A DNA stretch of 64,000 nt from Sipunculus nudus (taxonomy: Eukaryota; Annelida; Sipuncula; Golfingiida; Sipunculidae), in NCBI GenBank assembly GCA_026874595.1, contig CM049309.1:3014076-3078075 (forward strand), read 5' to 3'. A model generated the notes under the pieces. The model searched no databases. It worked only from the letters and a program-made list of their open reading frames with translations, and was not told the DNA's origin. Both the position numbers and the translations under genes were made by a program. Below, piece after piece: positions 35,182-46,510 of the stretch; the first letter of the stretch is position 1; every line of letters starts with the position of its first letter.

Positions 35182-37620
35182 AACAAGGCCTACAGGCCTA
35201 ATGTGAACCTGTGCATTGGGAAATACACCAGGTATAATGCTTCTATGCTGGACCATTACTTTTCATGTATATGAACAATGCAAGTACTAAACATTTTGAA
35301 TAAGAAACAATTACACAAAAATCACTGCTGAAATTCTGGCATGGGTGCACACAACACAAAAACGATTGTAGCTGGCACCACCAGTCTTGTATACTTCGAA
35401 GCTATCAGAGATATACACAAAAGCCAATTTACAGACTGATATATCAAACCCCTCCGAAGAAATAAGCAGGGACACACAATGTGTAATATTATTGTAGGTG
35501 GCACCACCAGTCTTGTATATGACAAAGCTATTCGATATGTATAAGTATGCCCAATTTCAGGCTGATATATCAAATTCCTCTGTAGAAATAAGCAGGTACA
35601 TACACTGTGCAAAAGGCAATGTACGTGGCACCACCTGTCTTGTAAACGAGAATACCATCAAAGACGCATAGACAGGTCAAAATATCAGTCCAATACATCA
35701 AACTTCCCCAGAGTTTGATGAACTGGGCTGACAAAGCTTAGGTGAGTAAGGCAGTTGCCCCCGAGTGACCAGTGACAAATTGCTGCCTCAAGCTACTGCA
35801 CTGAGTGAACTCTTGACCTGCACCTGGCTAGACTGAGTGAACTTTTGGCCTGTACCTGGCTGCACTGAGTGAACTCTCGACCTGCTGCATAATCTGACAC
35901 AGTTGGAAGTCTGCCAAAGCTATAAATAGATTCAGGCTGAACTTTGGTGCCAAATATGATGCAGTGAGCAGTCTGCCAAAGCTATAAATAGAATGCAGAT
36001 ACTGCACTGAGTGAACTCTTGACCTATACCTGGCTGCTTTTCTTCCAATCATGGCACTGTGCCAAAACTATTTATAGAGCTGACATCATCTTGGCTAATG
36101 GCCAACATCAAGTTGCTGGCAATCTGCCAATGGTAAACCAAGTGCTGCCATCTGAACACAAAAGTGTTCCCTACTTGAAATAAATGTATTTTCCCAATAT
36201 AAAATGCTTTTCAGCTGACTTTTTATAAAAAAGAAATCAGGAATACATGTAAAATTATTATGGATGCATACTGAATGCAAAATTAAATTACAGATATATC
36301 TCATTGATGGCAAATTCTTGAATTAAGTTGAGTAGGGATACCAATAATTTATAATCCACATACAGTTGTCTTTATATAGTCACAGAGAGCTGAATATCCA
36401 TGATTGTAACATTGCCTGGTATGATGAATAACTTAAATAATAAATTTAAAAAACTTTCTTCTCAATATTAACCAAAGATAACCTGAAATCTAAATATCTA
36501 GTGGCATGATGTAATAGATGCTGATAAACTGGTGCCAGGCTAGATGTAACAGCATTACAAAGCTAACATATATGGTAAAATGACTCAATTCAATCTCCAT
36601 AATTCAGCCAAAAATCATTCATGTGGAACCATTAATGACAATTATTATAAGAATTATTGTAGGAATGATTCTTGTAAAATCTTTAACAAACTGGCTTCAG
36701 TTGCATCATTCGAAAAACGTTTTGCAGGTTTATAACTCATATAGGACGATACAGCAAACTGGCTAAGTTCAGCTTCCTGTAACTCAGCTAAAAAGCACTG
36801 AACCAAAACCATTTGAACAAACTTGAATTATTGACATCTGAGGATAATTAATGTGTGAAATTTAAGAATTTGGCCCAGTGGTTTTTGAGAAGAAGATCTT
36901 TGTAGCCACTGAGCTAAAATGGGCTGTTATGGCATATGACTAAATTCATCTTCCCATAACTTAGCCAAAAGTCACTGAAAAGAGACCATTTGAACAAATT
37001 TCAGAAAGCACTACCCTAGGATCATTTCTGTGTGATATTAAACATTTTGGCCATATGGTTTCAGAGAAGAAGTTTTTTGTAGCCCTCAGTGTGATACAGG
37101 CACTGATGACCCTGTACAAAAAAGGCCGATGCTGGTGGCGCCACCAATACCTCAATTTCAGATATGACCTATGTGACCAACATTGGCATAAAATTTGGTG
37201 ATGATAGCTACAGCTGTTTCTGAGATTTAAATTTAATATGCTTTTTTGCACAGTTAACAAAGTTCAACCTCCTGTATCTCGGCCAAAAATCTCCGAACTG
37301 GGACCATTCGAACAAACTTGAGAAACATTGTTCCAGGGATCATTTCTGTGAAATATTGGACAATTTGGCTGGACAGTTTCGGAGAAGAAGATTTTCAAAG
37401 CTTTTTTAGCTTTTTCCTTATAAAATCTAAGAAAATGCAGTTAGAAAAAAAATAAACAAAATCTAATATAGTTTTTTGGATGACTGATTATTTGCCAAAA
37501 ATTTGGTGATGCTAGCTTCTGCCGTTTTTGAGATAGCTATGGTTAACATATAGACGACACGACGTACGACAGACAACGCACGACGCCACACCATCGCATA
37601 AGCTCACAGGTTCGCTGAAA
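35182..37620 (+). mobile_element. Repeat family P1, copy B, complete (2.44 kb)
   Basis: The best reference copy. The 5' end is AACAAGGCCTACAGGCC, then TAATGTGAACCTGTGCATTG. The 3' end is CATCGCATAAGCTCACAGG then TTCGCTGAAAA, so CACAGGTTC inversely matches the 5' end. Within are three ~126-bp modules with GGCACCACC at 35,371, 35,497 and 35,624, the ACTGAGTGAACTC repeats, and one GGTGGCGCCACC module at 37,134. A GACGACACGACGTACGAC stretch lies before the 3' end. No protein is recognised. The ORF at 35,322-35,612 (minus) is a module by-product. P2 copy b begins within the last bases of this copy. Confidence 0.75.
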
Positions 37621-39114
37621 AACAAGGGACCTATGGGTCATTGTGCTCCACTGAAGTTAACCTTGAAGTTACTAATCTAAAATAATATAAACTGGAGATA
37701 AAGTCTGAGAGGAACACATAATACAGGCCATGGATGGTTGATATGATTGAAGAAATTGTTGCAAATAATATTTGTATAATAATATATATCTGACCATATG
37801 TTTCCAAATGCTGAAACTGAAGCATGTAGGCAGTTTAAAGATATAAGATCTGTACTATAACCATGCTCATTGGTAGGCTTTTTCATAAGCTGTTGACAAT
37901 TCAGCAGTTAATACCTCGTTCAGTTAGATAATATTTTTTGTTAAACCATTTTTTTTCAATTTTAATAAATGTAAACAGTTTCAATAAAGTTCCAAGTCCA
38001 CAGGTGGAAGAACTTGATAGTGGGTGCAGTGCAGGGGGGGGTGGGGGGGGGGGGGGGGGGAGTTGATACAGATTGGAGTTACAACACCTCTGTACCTTTG
38101 TATAAATTTCTTCATTTGTTAAATTTTATGAAGTTGCAATAAAACTATTGTAACCAGGGCTCAGGTGGAAGGACTCAATAAGGGGGGGGGGGGGGGAAGG
38201 AAGGAGGGATGGTGAGAGTTCCAACACCTTTGCATATATGTACAGGACATAAAATTCAATTCAACAGTGCTTACAGGAAAAAAAATTAGTAATCATTAAC
38301 TATTTAAAAACAGACAAATAAATGGAAAACAAAACAAATTCTATAAGGTTACCCAGGCAGGGCTGTTGTGACCTGAAGTGGGCAGCCTGGAGATGCAAAT
38401 GAATACAATAGCGCCTCTGAAAGGAACTCCAATAACTAGCCTAATATTTAAGATTTTATTTTTAAATTTCAGGATTCAACAGATTAATTATTTATGTGTA
38501 CCTGCTGTGAAAATTAAATCAAATGTACTTACAGGAAAAAAACTTGCCATGGTCCAAGATGAATGAGATTTAAGTTACTGATTTTATATTATTTTAACTT
38601 AATCTAACTTTAAAAATTTTACATAATTCAGATCTAATTTTGGGTATAAAATTGAATCTTGACTGAATGAATTTATATCCCTGAAAAAAATCTCTAGTTT
38701 CAACACTAATCAAGTTAAGTGAGTAAATATTTTCCTGATTTTTTTGCAAAGTGCATTACATTTTGGCCGAAAACTTTATAAATTAACTAATACTGACTTA
38801 ATTTCTGACATGTTCATAGAAACTATATGGGGGATATTTATGGTATATAAAGAAAAACAGATGAGTGGTTTTGATATTGGCAGTCCTAAAGTTTGATTAT
38901 AGGTTTTTAATGGAAAATTGAGGTTTTTCCTTAATTTCTCAAAGGAACAAAATTGCAGTGACCCAGTTTTAGGTTCGTTAGGAAATCTTGGGGACATCTA
39001 ACAGTAGGCTTATTTTGGATTCTTGGGTCTAATGGTTTCAAATGTGCCAGTCTAACAGACGTGCAGCAGTAGACAATGGACCATGACTTGACTTATAGTC
39101 AGCTGAGCTAAAAA
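37621..39114 (+). mobile_element. Repeat family P2, copy b, complete (1.49 kb)
   Basis: The 5' end is AACAAGGGACCTATGGGTCA, then TTGTGCTCCACTGAAG. The 3' end is ATAGTCAGCTGAGCTAAAAA. It aligns with P2-a along both flanks. The middle is altered: a ~161-bp duplicated segment carries two long G runs (38,034-38,061 and 38,182-38,196). It abuts the P1-B 3' end, which suggests insertion at the A-rich terminus. Confidence 0.75.
38034..38196 (+). repeat. Two long poly-G tracts
   Basis: A run of 27 G broken by one T (38,034-38,061) and a run of 15 G followed by GGAAGGAGGGATGG (38,182-38,210) lie in a duplicated segment marked by CAGGTGGAAG (38,001 and 38,162). Both can form G-quadruplexes, and their lengths are liable to sequencing error. 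Confidence 0.85.
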
Positions 39115-39911
39115 TGATTCAATTGCACTTGTAGTTTTCTCAATAAAATTTCAGGACAATCAACATCTCTGTTACAACTGGTGTGATATAGAATAGAAAT
39201 ATTCTAAAACTTTGTTCAGTTTCCAGTACTACTTTTAAAGACTTTTATATAATTTTGATATTCATTTTTTCCAGGCCGATCCATAATTTAAATGGTTCCT
39301 GTGTGGATTTTAAAATCAAAAGATTGTCTTAAGTACTTCACTTTCATATTCCCACTTTCCTTGAAATTGTAAGGATTTTATAGGTGACAGACAGGAGTGG
39401 CAGAATACAAATCTCAAATGTCACATAAGTCTTAAGTTAATCAGGAGGATTTAAGATTATCCCTTTAGTCCTGGACTAAGGTCTGATTTGGGATGATGGT
39501 GATTTCAATAGAGGATTTGAACTGACAGCTGTGACAGTCATGGCAGTAAGCAATCCTTTAGTAGATGTGATACCAGTGTGTACACCCAGATAACACCATC
39601 AAGCTGACTGGCCAGCGAGGATAGCAAAGGATCAACCAAAGATATGGTCTCTATATTAGAAGATCAGTTCACAAACTTTTCATACAGCCATGGTGAAATG
39701 AATCCAATGCCTAATACACGTCATTTATGAGAGCCCTTGCATCAGTACTGCTTCTTACTAAGACAAACAACTTGGGATAAAGTCATGATGTATCCTGCAC
39801 ACTGATCTTATGCATCAGAGTAAAGTGATGAGCCTCAGTATATAAAACTGGATCCAGCTGATATTTATGTATATCAAAGTCAAGACTGTCCAGCACATCC
39901 TTATGGAACAT
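39115..39911. other. No gene seen; weak tRNA-derived SINE trace on the minus strand
   Basis: On the minus strand near 39,507-39,530, CAGTTCAAATCCTC resembles a pol III B box. The A box is not convincing. Otherwise AT-rich non-coding DNA. Confidence 0.3.
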
Positions 39912-40640
39912 GGGGCAAAAGTAGAAAAATAGATGGGACATTTAGGACAAAAAGAGGAAAATTGAAGATACAGGTAGGACAAAAAGAGGAAAATAGAAGA
40001 TACAGGTAGGACAAAATGAGTAAAATAGAAGATACAGGTAGGACAAAAAGAGGAAAATAGAAGATACAGGTAGGACAAAAAGAGGAAAATAGAAGATACA
40101 GGTAGGACAAAAAGAGGAAAATAGAAGATACAGGTAGGACAAAAAGAGGAAAATAGAAGATACAGGTAGGACAAAATGAGTAAAATAGAAGATACAGGTA
40201 GGACAAAATGAGTAAAATAGAAGATACAGGTAGGACAAAAAGAGGAAAATAGAAGATACAGGTAGGACAAAAAGAGGAAAATAGAAGATACAGGTAGGAC
40301 AAAAAGAGGAAAATAGAAGATACAGGTAGGACAAAAAGAGGAAAATAGAAGATACAGGTAGGACAAAAAGAGGAAAATAGAAGATACAGGTAGGACAAAA
40401 TGAGTAAAATAGAAGATACAGGTAGGACAAAATGAGTAAAATAGAAGATACAGGTAGGACAAAAAGAGGAAAATAGAAGATACAGGTAGGACAAAAAGAG
40501 GAAAATAGAAGATACAGGTAGGACAAAAAATGGAAAATAGAAGATACAGGTAGGACAAAAAGAGGAAAATAGAAGATACAGGTAGGACAAAAAGAGGAAA
40601 ATAGAAGATACAGGTAGGACAAAATGAGTAAAATAGAAGG
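39912..40640. repeat. 32-bp minisatellite, 22 units in register
   Basis: Units begin GGACAAAA at 39,945 and then exactly every 32 bp to 40,617; a degenerate unit precedes at 39,912. Two variants occur: A (AAAAAGAGGAAAAT) and B (AAAATGAGTAAAAT). B units are numbers 3, 8, 9, 15, 16 and 22, so the later part repeats with a seven-unit (224-bp) period. The unit has no stop on the minus strand in any frame, and 32 is not a multiple of three, so all three minus frames stay open for 220-290 codons. Those frames are a consequence of the repeat. Confidence 0.95.
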
Positions 40641-40707
40641 AATCAGTTGGCCAGAAGTAAAACAGAAGGATCAAATCAGTTAGGCAAATGAAGGGATCAA
40701 ATAAAAG

Positions 40708-43083
40708 AACAAGACCTACAGGCCTAATGCAAACCTGTGCAATGGAATTACACCAGGTAAAATGCTTCAATGCTGGACCATTACATGTGTAACATGTATA
40801 TAAATAATGGAAGTATTAAACACTTTGAACTAGAAACTATTCAAGGAACATCACTGCTAAAATTCTGGCATGGGTGGCCACAACACAAAAATGATTGTAG
40901 CTGGCACCACCAGTCTTGTATACAACAAAGAGATGCATGCATATGCCCAATGTAAGACTGATTTGTCAAACCCCTCCTGCGAAATATGCAGGGACATTCA
41001 CTGTTAAAAAATTATTTAAGGTGGCACCACCAGTCTTGTACATGATGAAGCTAGTGGATATGTATAATATGCCCAATTTCAGGCTGACGTATTAAATTCC
41101 TCTGTAGAAATAAGCAAGCGCATACACTGTGCAAAAGTTAATGTAGGTCACTACACCTGTCTTGTGAACAAGAAAGCCATCAAAGACGCATAGACAGGTA
41201 AAAATACCAGGCCAATACATCAAACTTCTCTTGAGTTTGATGCACTGGGCTGACCAGGCATAGGTGAGTAAGGCAGTTGCCCCCTAGAGAACTGTGACAA
41301 ATTGCTGGCTCAAGCTACTGCACTGAATTTTTTACCTGTACCTGGCTGCACTGAGGGAAGTCCTGACCTGTTGCATAATCTGACAGAGTTGGCAGTCTGC
41401 CAAAGCTATATATAAATAGATCCAGGCTGAACTTTGGTGCCAAGTCTGATGCAGTAGGCCGTCTGCCAAAGCTTTAAATAGAATGCAGCTACTACACTGA
41501 GTGAACATTTGTCCTATACATGGCTGCACTTCTTCCAATCCTGGCACTGTGCCAAAACTATTTACAGAGCTGACATCATCTTGGCCAACATCAAGGCCTT
41601 GGCAATCTGCCAACGATAAACCAAGTGCTGCCATCTGTACACAAAAGTGGTCCCTACTTAAAAATAACTTTGAAATATTTTTTTCCAATACAAAATGCTT
41701 TTCAGCTGACTTTTAATAAAAAAGAAATCAGGAATATATGAAATATTATTACAGATGCATACTGAATGCAAAATTATAATACAGATAGATCTCTCTGATG
41801 GAAAATTCTTGAATTAAGTTGAGTATGGATACAAATTATTTACAATCCATGTACAGCTGTCTTTATATAGCCACAGAGAACTGGATATATTTGACTGAAA
41901 CATTGCCTGATATGATGAATATTTTCAATCATAAATCTAATTTTTTAAAAGCTTTTAAAAAACATTCTTGTTATTATTAACCACAGATAACCTGAAATCT
42001 AAATGTCAAGAGGAATGATGTAATAGATGCTGGTGAACTAGTGCCAGGCTAGATGTAACTGCTTCACACAGCTAACATACATGATAAAAGACTCTATTCA
42101 ATCTCCATAATTCAGTCAAAAATCATTCATGTGGAACCATTAAAGACAATAATTATATAAATTATTGTGGGGATTATTCTTATAAAATATTAAACAAATT
42201 AGCTTCAGTGGCGTCAGCCAAAAAACATTTTGCAGGTTTATAACTCACTTAGGAAGATACAGCAAACTGGCAAAGTTAAGCTTCTCATAACTCAGCCAAA
42301 TATCACTGTAACAAAACCATTTGAACAAACTTGCATTATCAAAATCTGAGGATAATTAATGTTTGAAATTTAAGAATTTGGCCCAGTGGTTTTTGAGAAG
42401 AAGATCTTTGTAGCCACTGAGCTAAAATGGGCTGTTATGGCATATGACTAAATCAGCTTCCGATAACTCAGCCAAAAGTCACTGAACAGAGACCATTTGA
42501 ACAAACTTAAGAAAGAACTACCTAGGAGCATTTTTTTGGTGATCTTAAACAAATTGGCCATATGGTTTCAGAGAAGAAGGTTTTTGTAGCTCTCTGTATG
42601 ATACAGGCACTGATGACCAAGGTACAAGAAAGGCCAATGCAGGTGGCGCCACCAATACCTCAATATCAGATATGACTCATGTGACCTACATTGGCATAAA
42701 ATTTGGTGATGATAGCTCCAGCCATTTCTGAGACTGAAATTTAAGTATGCTTTTTTGGACAGATGACTAAGTTCAACTTCCTGCAACTTGGCCAAAAATC
42801 ACCAAACCTTCAACATTCACACAAATTTGAGAAAGATTTTTTCTGGGATTATTTCTGTGAAATATTGGACAATTGGCTGGACGGTTATGGAGAAGAAGAT
42901 TTTGAAAGGCTTTTAAGCTTTTTCCCTATAAAATCTAAGTAAATGCAGATAATCAAAAAGTAAACAAAATCTTATAGAGTTTTTTCTGCCATTTTCAAGA
43001 TAGTATTGGTTCATTTACAGACGACGCACAACACACTGGCTCACAACGCCCATCATCGCTTAAGCTCACAGGTTTGCTAAAAA
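40708..43083 (+). mobile_element. Repeat family P1, copy C, complete (2.38 kb)
   Basis: The 5' end is AACAAGACCTACAGGCCTAA then TGCAAACCTGTGCAA. The 3' end is CATCGCTTAAGCTCACAGG then TTTGCTAAAAA. It is collinear with P1-B throughout, with module palindromes at 40,899, 41,020, a degenerate one near 41,145, and 42,642. It starts 68 bp after the 32-bp minisatellite. Its ORFs (for example 41,332-41,688 minus) are not recognisable proteins. Confidence 0.75.
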
Positions 43084-43925
43084 GTAGGTGAATTGGCACC
43101 TTTAAAATTGGTCCTCAAGCCAATATCGGACAGACATGCGCTGAGATAGACAGATGCACAAACGGAGGCATTACTATATTCCCTCCTGCAACATTGTTAC
43201 TCATGACATGAAAATATGCAAACCACAGTAACTGGTCTTGCATACTAAATTCATCATGGATCTTCCAATGAAGGCTGTGAAAACCCTGTATGTGTCCATG
43301 TGACAGAAATATTTGTACATCACTGCCCTATAGTCATGAGTACCTAACTTCTATGCTGGATAAAAAGAACTAAATACCAGCCTCCAAAATTTTAAACCTG
43401 CTTTCAGTGTCCCTATCCACCTGTTATAAGTGATATTTTTTTTTTTGTAAAATGCATCTTTGTTGCCTCAGCAGCGAGACAGGGTGGTGCGATGATTAGC
43501 CGACAGCAACAAATTCTATCCCTTGTATGGATTCCATACAATGAATTGTAAATGAAATATGACAAAACTGTCTGATGTATTGAAATATTTTACTGATGAG
43601 CTAAACTGATGGTCTTGAACTAGATCTATCTGGCCATAAAAATGTGGCAGCTAAGTCAAATTCACCCTTTGTATGAATTCCATATAATGAATTTATAATG
43701 AAATATGACAAAAACAGTGTAATGTATTTTGCATCATTCTACTGGCGACCTATATTGACAGTCCTAAACTAAATCTATTTGATCATTACTGGCAGCAAAG
43801 TAATATGCTCCTTCGTATGAATTCCATATAATAAATTTAAAATGAAATATGACAAAAAAGTGCAATGGGTTTTTTCTTTGAAAACCTGAAGTTCTCAAAC
43901 TAAATATTCTTGGCCACATACAGAT
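43084..43925. repeat. ~145-bp tandem repeat (3 copies) after a short repeat-end fragment
   Basis: TTGTATGGATTCCATACAAT, TTGTATGAATTCCATATAAT and its third form start near 43,523, 43,669 and 43,812, each followed by AAATGAAATATGACAAAA. Before them, 43,120-43,200 (GGACAGACATGCG and ACGGAGGCATT) looks like the 3' part of another GACGG-type element. Confidence 0.7.
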
Positions 43926-44079
43926 GACATCACAGCATGGAGGTATTGTTTTACTGATGTTGGTTGGTTATTTGATCAGTTTGTCAGTTAGCTTGCTTAA
44001 TCAAAATGTTATCAACAAATTTTAATGAAATCTGTTGAAGGATTTCGGTAACATCCAAGGAATAATCAGTTAAATTTGA

Positions 44080-44818
44080 AAGGTATGAAGTTCCTGTGTT
44101 GAATACTTTTGGATGTATTCCGCTCACAAGGCCAAAATTGAAAAAGTAATTAATAAATTCATTAAAAACAACCATAGGTGGTGCCCTCAAACTTATGCAG
44201 CACTAAGAAATCATCAGGGCAAATGCCTATACCATGTTTCATAACAATCCACCCGGTGGTTCCTGAGAAATAAACTCCTTAATTTTTTTTTCCTATGATA
44301 AGCTCTGTGATGTTGAAAAGTAGGTCAAGGTCACCCATCTTCAAAACTGACTGTGATTTTGTTGATATACATCAACACTGTGGAAATGAAGTTCCTGTGG
44401 TGAATATTTTTGGAGATATCCTGCTCACAGGCCAAAATTGAAAAATCTGATAAAAATTCTAAAAAAATCACAAACTGTAGGTTGCGCCCCCAACTCATGC
44501 AGCAGTTACAGATCTTCTGTGCCAATTGCAATGAGCATAGCATGTTTTATAACAATACGCCCAGTGGTTCCTGAGAAATAAGCTCCTGAGTTTTTTTTTC
44601 TATAATTAGCTATGAAACATTAAAAAATATGCCAAGGTCACCAATCTTCAAACTTTATTTTGTAAATATACATCTGCACTGAAGAAATAAAATTCCTGCA
44701 TTGAATCCTATAAGGGATGACCCACTCATAGGTCAAGATAACGGATGTGGGACAGCCAGATGGACAGCTTGGGTGATGACAATAGCCCTTCAACCTCTAA
44801 GGCTGAGAGCTAAAAATT
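44080..44818 (+). mobile_element. Repeat family P3, copy b
   Basis: ~300-bp modules similar to P3-a: GAAGTTCCTGTGTTGAATAC, CTCACAAGGCCAAAATTGAA, degenerate GGTGGTGCC (44,179) and GGTTGCGCC (44,480), and AGGTCAAGGTCACCCATCTT. The 3' end is GACAGCTTGGGTGATGACA then AGCCCTTCAACC and GAGAGCTAAAAA. The 5' border is unclear and may lie upstream of 43,985. Confidence 0.6.
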
Positions 44819-45084
44819 AACAAATAAAATGGTTTGATTACTGATATATCTAGTTATAAAGTTAATATGAAAAAAATTAATTTTAATGTCTCCAGTATAT
44901 GTTCTGTCTGAAATGTTTGAAAAATAACAGCATATAATTATTCTAATAAACTGTTCTAAATATTATGAAACTACATATGTTAGCTGATCATCCAGTTATA
45001 TAATTTAAATATCTCACAAAATTAAGTTACTACAGTGATTTTTTTCTAACATGTAAATCTGTGGTCTTTATATTACAAACTGCC

Positions 45085-45277
45085 ATTTTTGGTATATTTC
45101 ACTTGTGCCATATTTGTCTGTGCCACATGTCTACAGGTGCCATTTTTGCATATGCCATTTTTTCTGTGCTGTATTGCATGTGCCATTTTTATCTGTATTA
45201 TTTTTGCATGTGCTGTGTTTGCATGTGCCATGTTTACATGTGGCATTTTTGTCTGTGTCATTCTTGTCATTCTCCAT
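45085..45277 (+). repeat. 15-bp degenerate minisatellite
   Basis: Units like TGCCATTTTTGCATG follow one another every ~15 bp for about 13 copies. The period is a multiple of three, which leaves all three plus frames and a minus frame open for about 70 codons. These are not genes. Confidence 0.85.
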
Positions 45278-46345
45278 GATGAAGAAAAGCACAGGATATG
45301 AATCATCAAGGTTTCTATGAAATTACCCGTAAGTTAACAGAGTTAATTCCTCATGAATCTTAAGTCATTACAGAGTCACTTATTTTCCTTTTAAGTCTAC
45401 CAGCCAGGCAGTGCTTCTTGGAGCATAGGACACTGGTAACAGCTAGATTACCTGAACACTCCCTGGTGGACTGTAAATGGTCATCTATTATGTAAACCTT
45501 ACCATCAGACACTACAGGCCTGTGATTCTAAGGTCACAGCACCGTTTAAATCCTCCCACGGAGATTAAACAATCTATTTAGGAGCAGGGTACCAGGCTAT
45601 GGATGTGACTAAGCTACATCTGTACAGCATTTAGTAATTAGCTCAGTGTCGTGAAGCCTGTTTTCCTGGGAGATGACATTGTCAGCTGTTATACAGGTAC
45701 ACACTTTCTAAACTGAGCGATTGATATATTTTCCCCACCCATCATGGGACCCCCAATGTCACTAAAGCCAGTATCTCACTTTTAGCAACTTAGTGAGAAC
45801 AGCATTCGTGAGGGAGTTTCCAAAATGTCTCAAACATTTGTGGTTTTATTTTAATTTCCTAGCATGATTATCAGGGCCTTGCCCTTGTGTCACTAGAATT
45901 TAAACATTTTCTAAAAATTTGTGCGACAAATTTTCTCTTAGTTGTCGGGTTCAGAAATATCCTATATCCGACAGATTTCGCATTGAAAACCAAGGTCAAG
46001 GTCACCAGATTTGAATAAGGTCCCAGATCTTACTGGAATCAATTCCTGTATCAAATCTGAGTAGAGAATATGTCCTTCTGACATGTGATGTGGGTTCATA
46101 AAACGCTATATTTCTGCAGATTTGACCTTGAAGATCAAGGTTAAGGTCATCAGTGTTCAAAACTGTCAGATAAACTTTTTTTAAATATCTTTTTTTTTGG
46201 TGGAGGTAACAACCTCCATTTTTTTATGCTCTCTTACCTAATTCTCAATCTAAGTATGTACATCTGCAGAGTTCCATTTCAGTCTGGGACTATGTGACAG
46301 GGCGGAAGTACTTGCTTCCTATCATATAATTACTGTATCCTGGTG

Positions 46346-46510
46346 TCACCCAGGCCCAGTGATTACCACACCTGCGGGTCCTGGGTCATAACACCAAGGA
46401 ACCCCCTAGATGCACTCATTTGTGAGTGATATATAGCTGTAGGCCACAGCCTTCACATTAAGCCTGCCCAAGGCTCATCCTCAATGAGGGACGACAGATT
46501 GTGTAAATCT
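46346..46510 (+). repeat. Possible tRNA-derived SINE
   Basis: GGCCCAGTGATTACCACACC resembles an A box, and GCGGGTCCTGGGTCATAAC 20-odd bases later resembles a B box, close to the tRNA spacing. Neither is a perfect match, no 3' tail or duplication is clear, and no second copy is evident in the window. Confidence 0.3.

Noticed and set aside
29009-40640. Regular arrays as CRISPR
   Set aside because: Units are contiguous with no unique spacers, no cas genes exist, and the genome is eukaryotic.
39815-40770. Three overlapping minus-strand ORFs of 226-289 codons as a membrane protein
   Set aside because: All three frames encode the same 32-residue repeat in different phase, purely a property of the 32-bp unit.
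45061-45320. Cysteine-rich small ORFs in overlapping plus frames
   Set aside because: By-product of a degenerate 15-bp tandem repeat.
45480-45620. tRNA-like B box (CACCGTTTAAATCC) as a SINE or tRNA gene
   Set aside because: No acceptable A box, no cloverleaf and no second copy found by eye.
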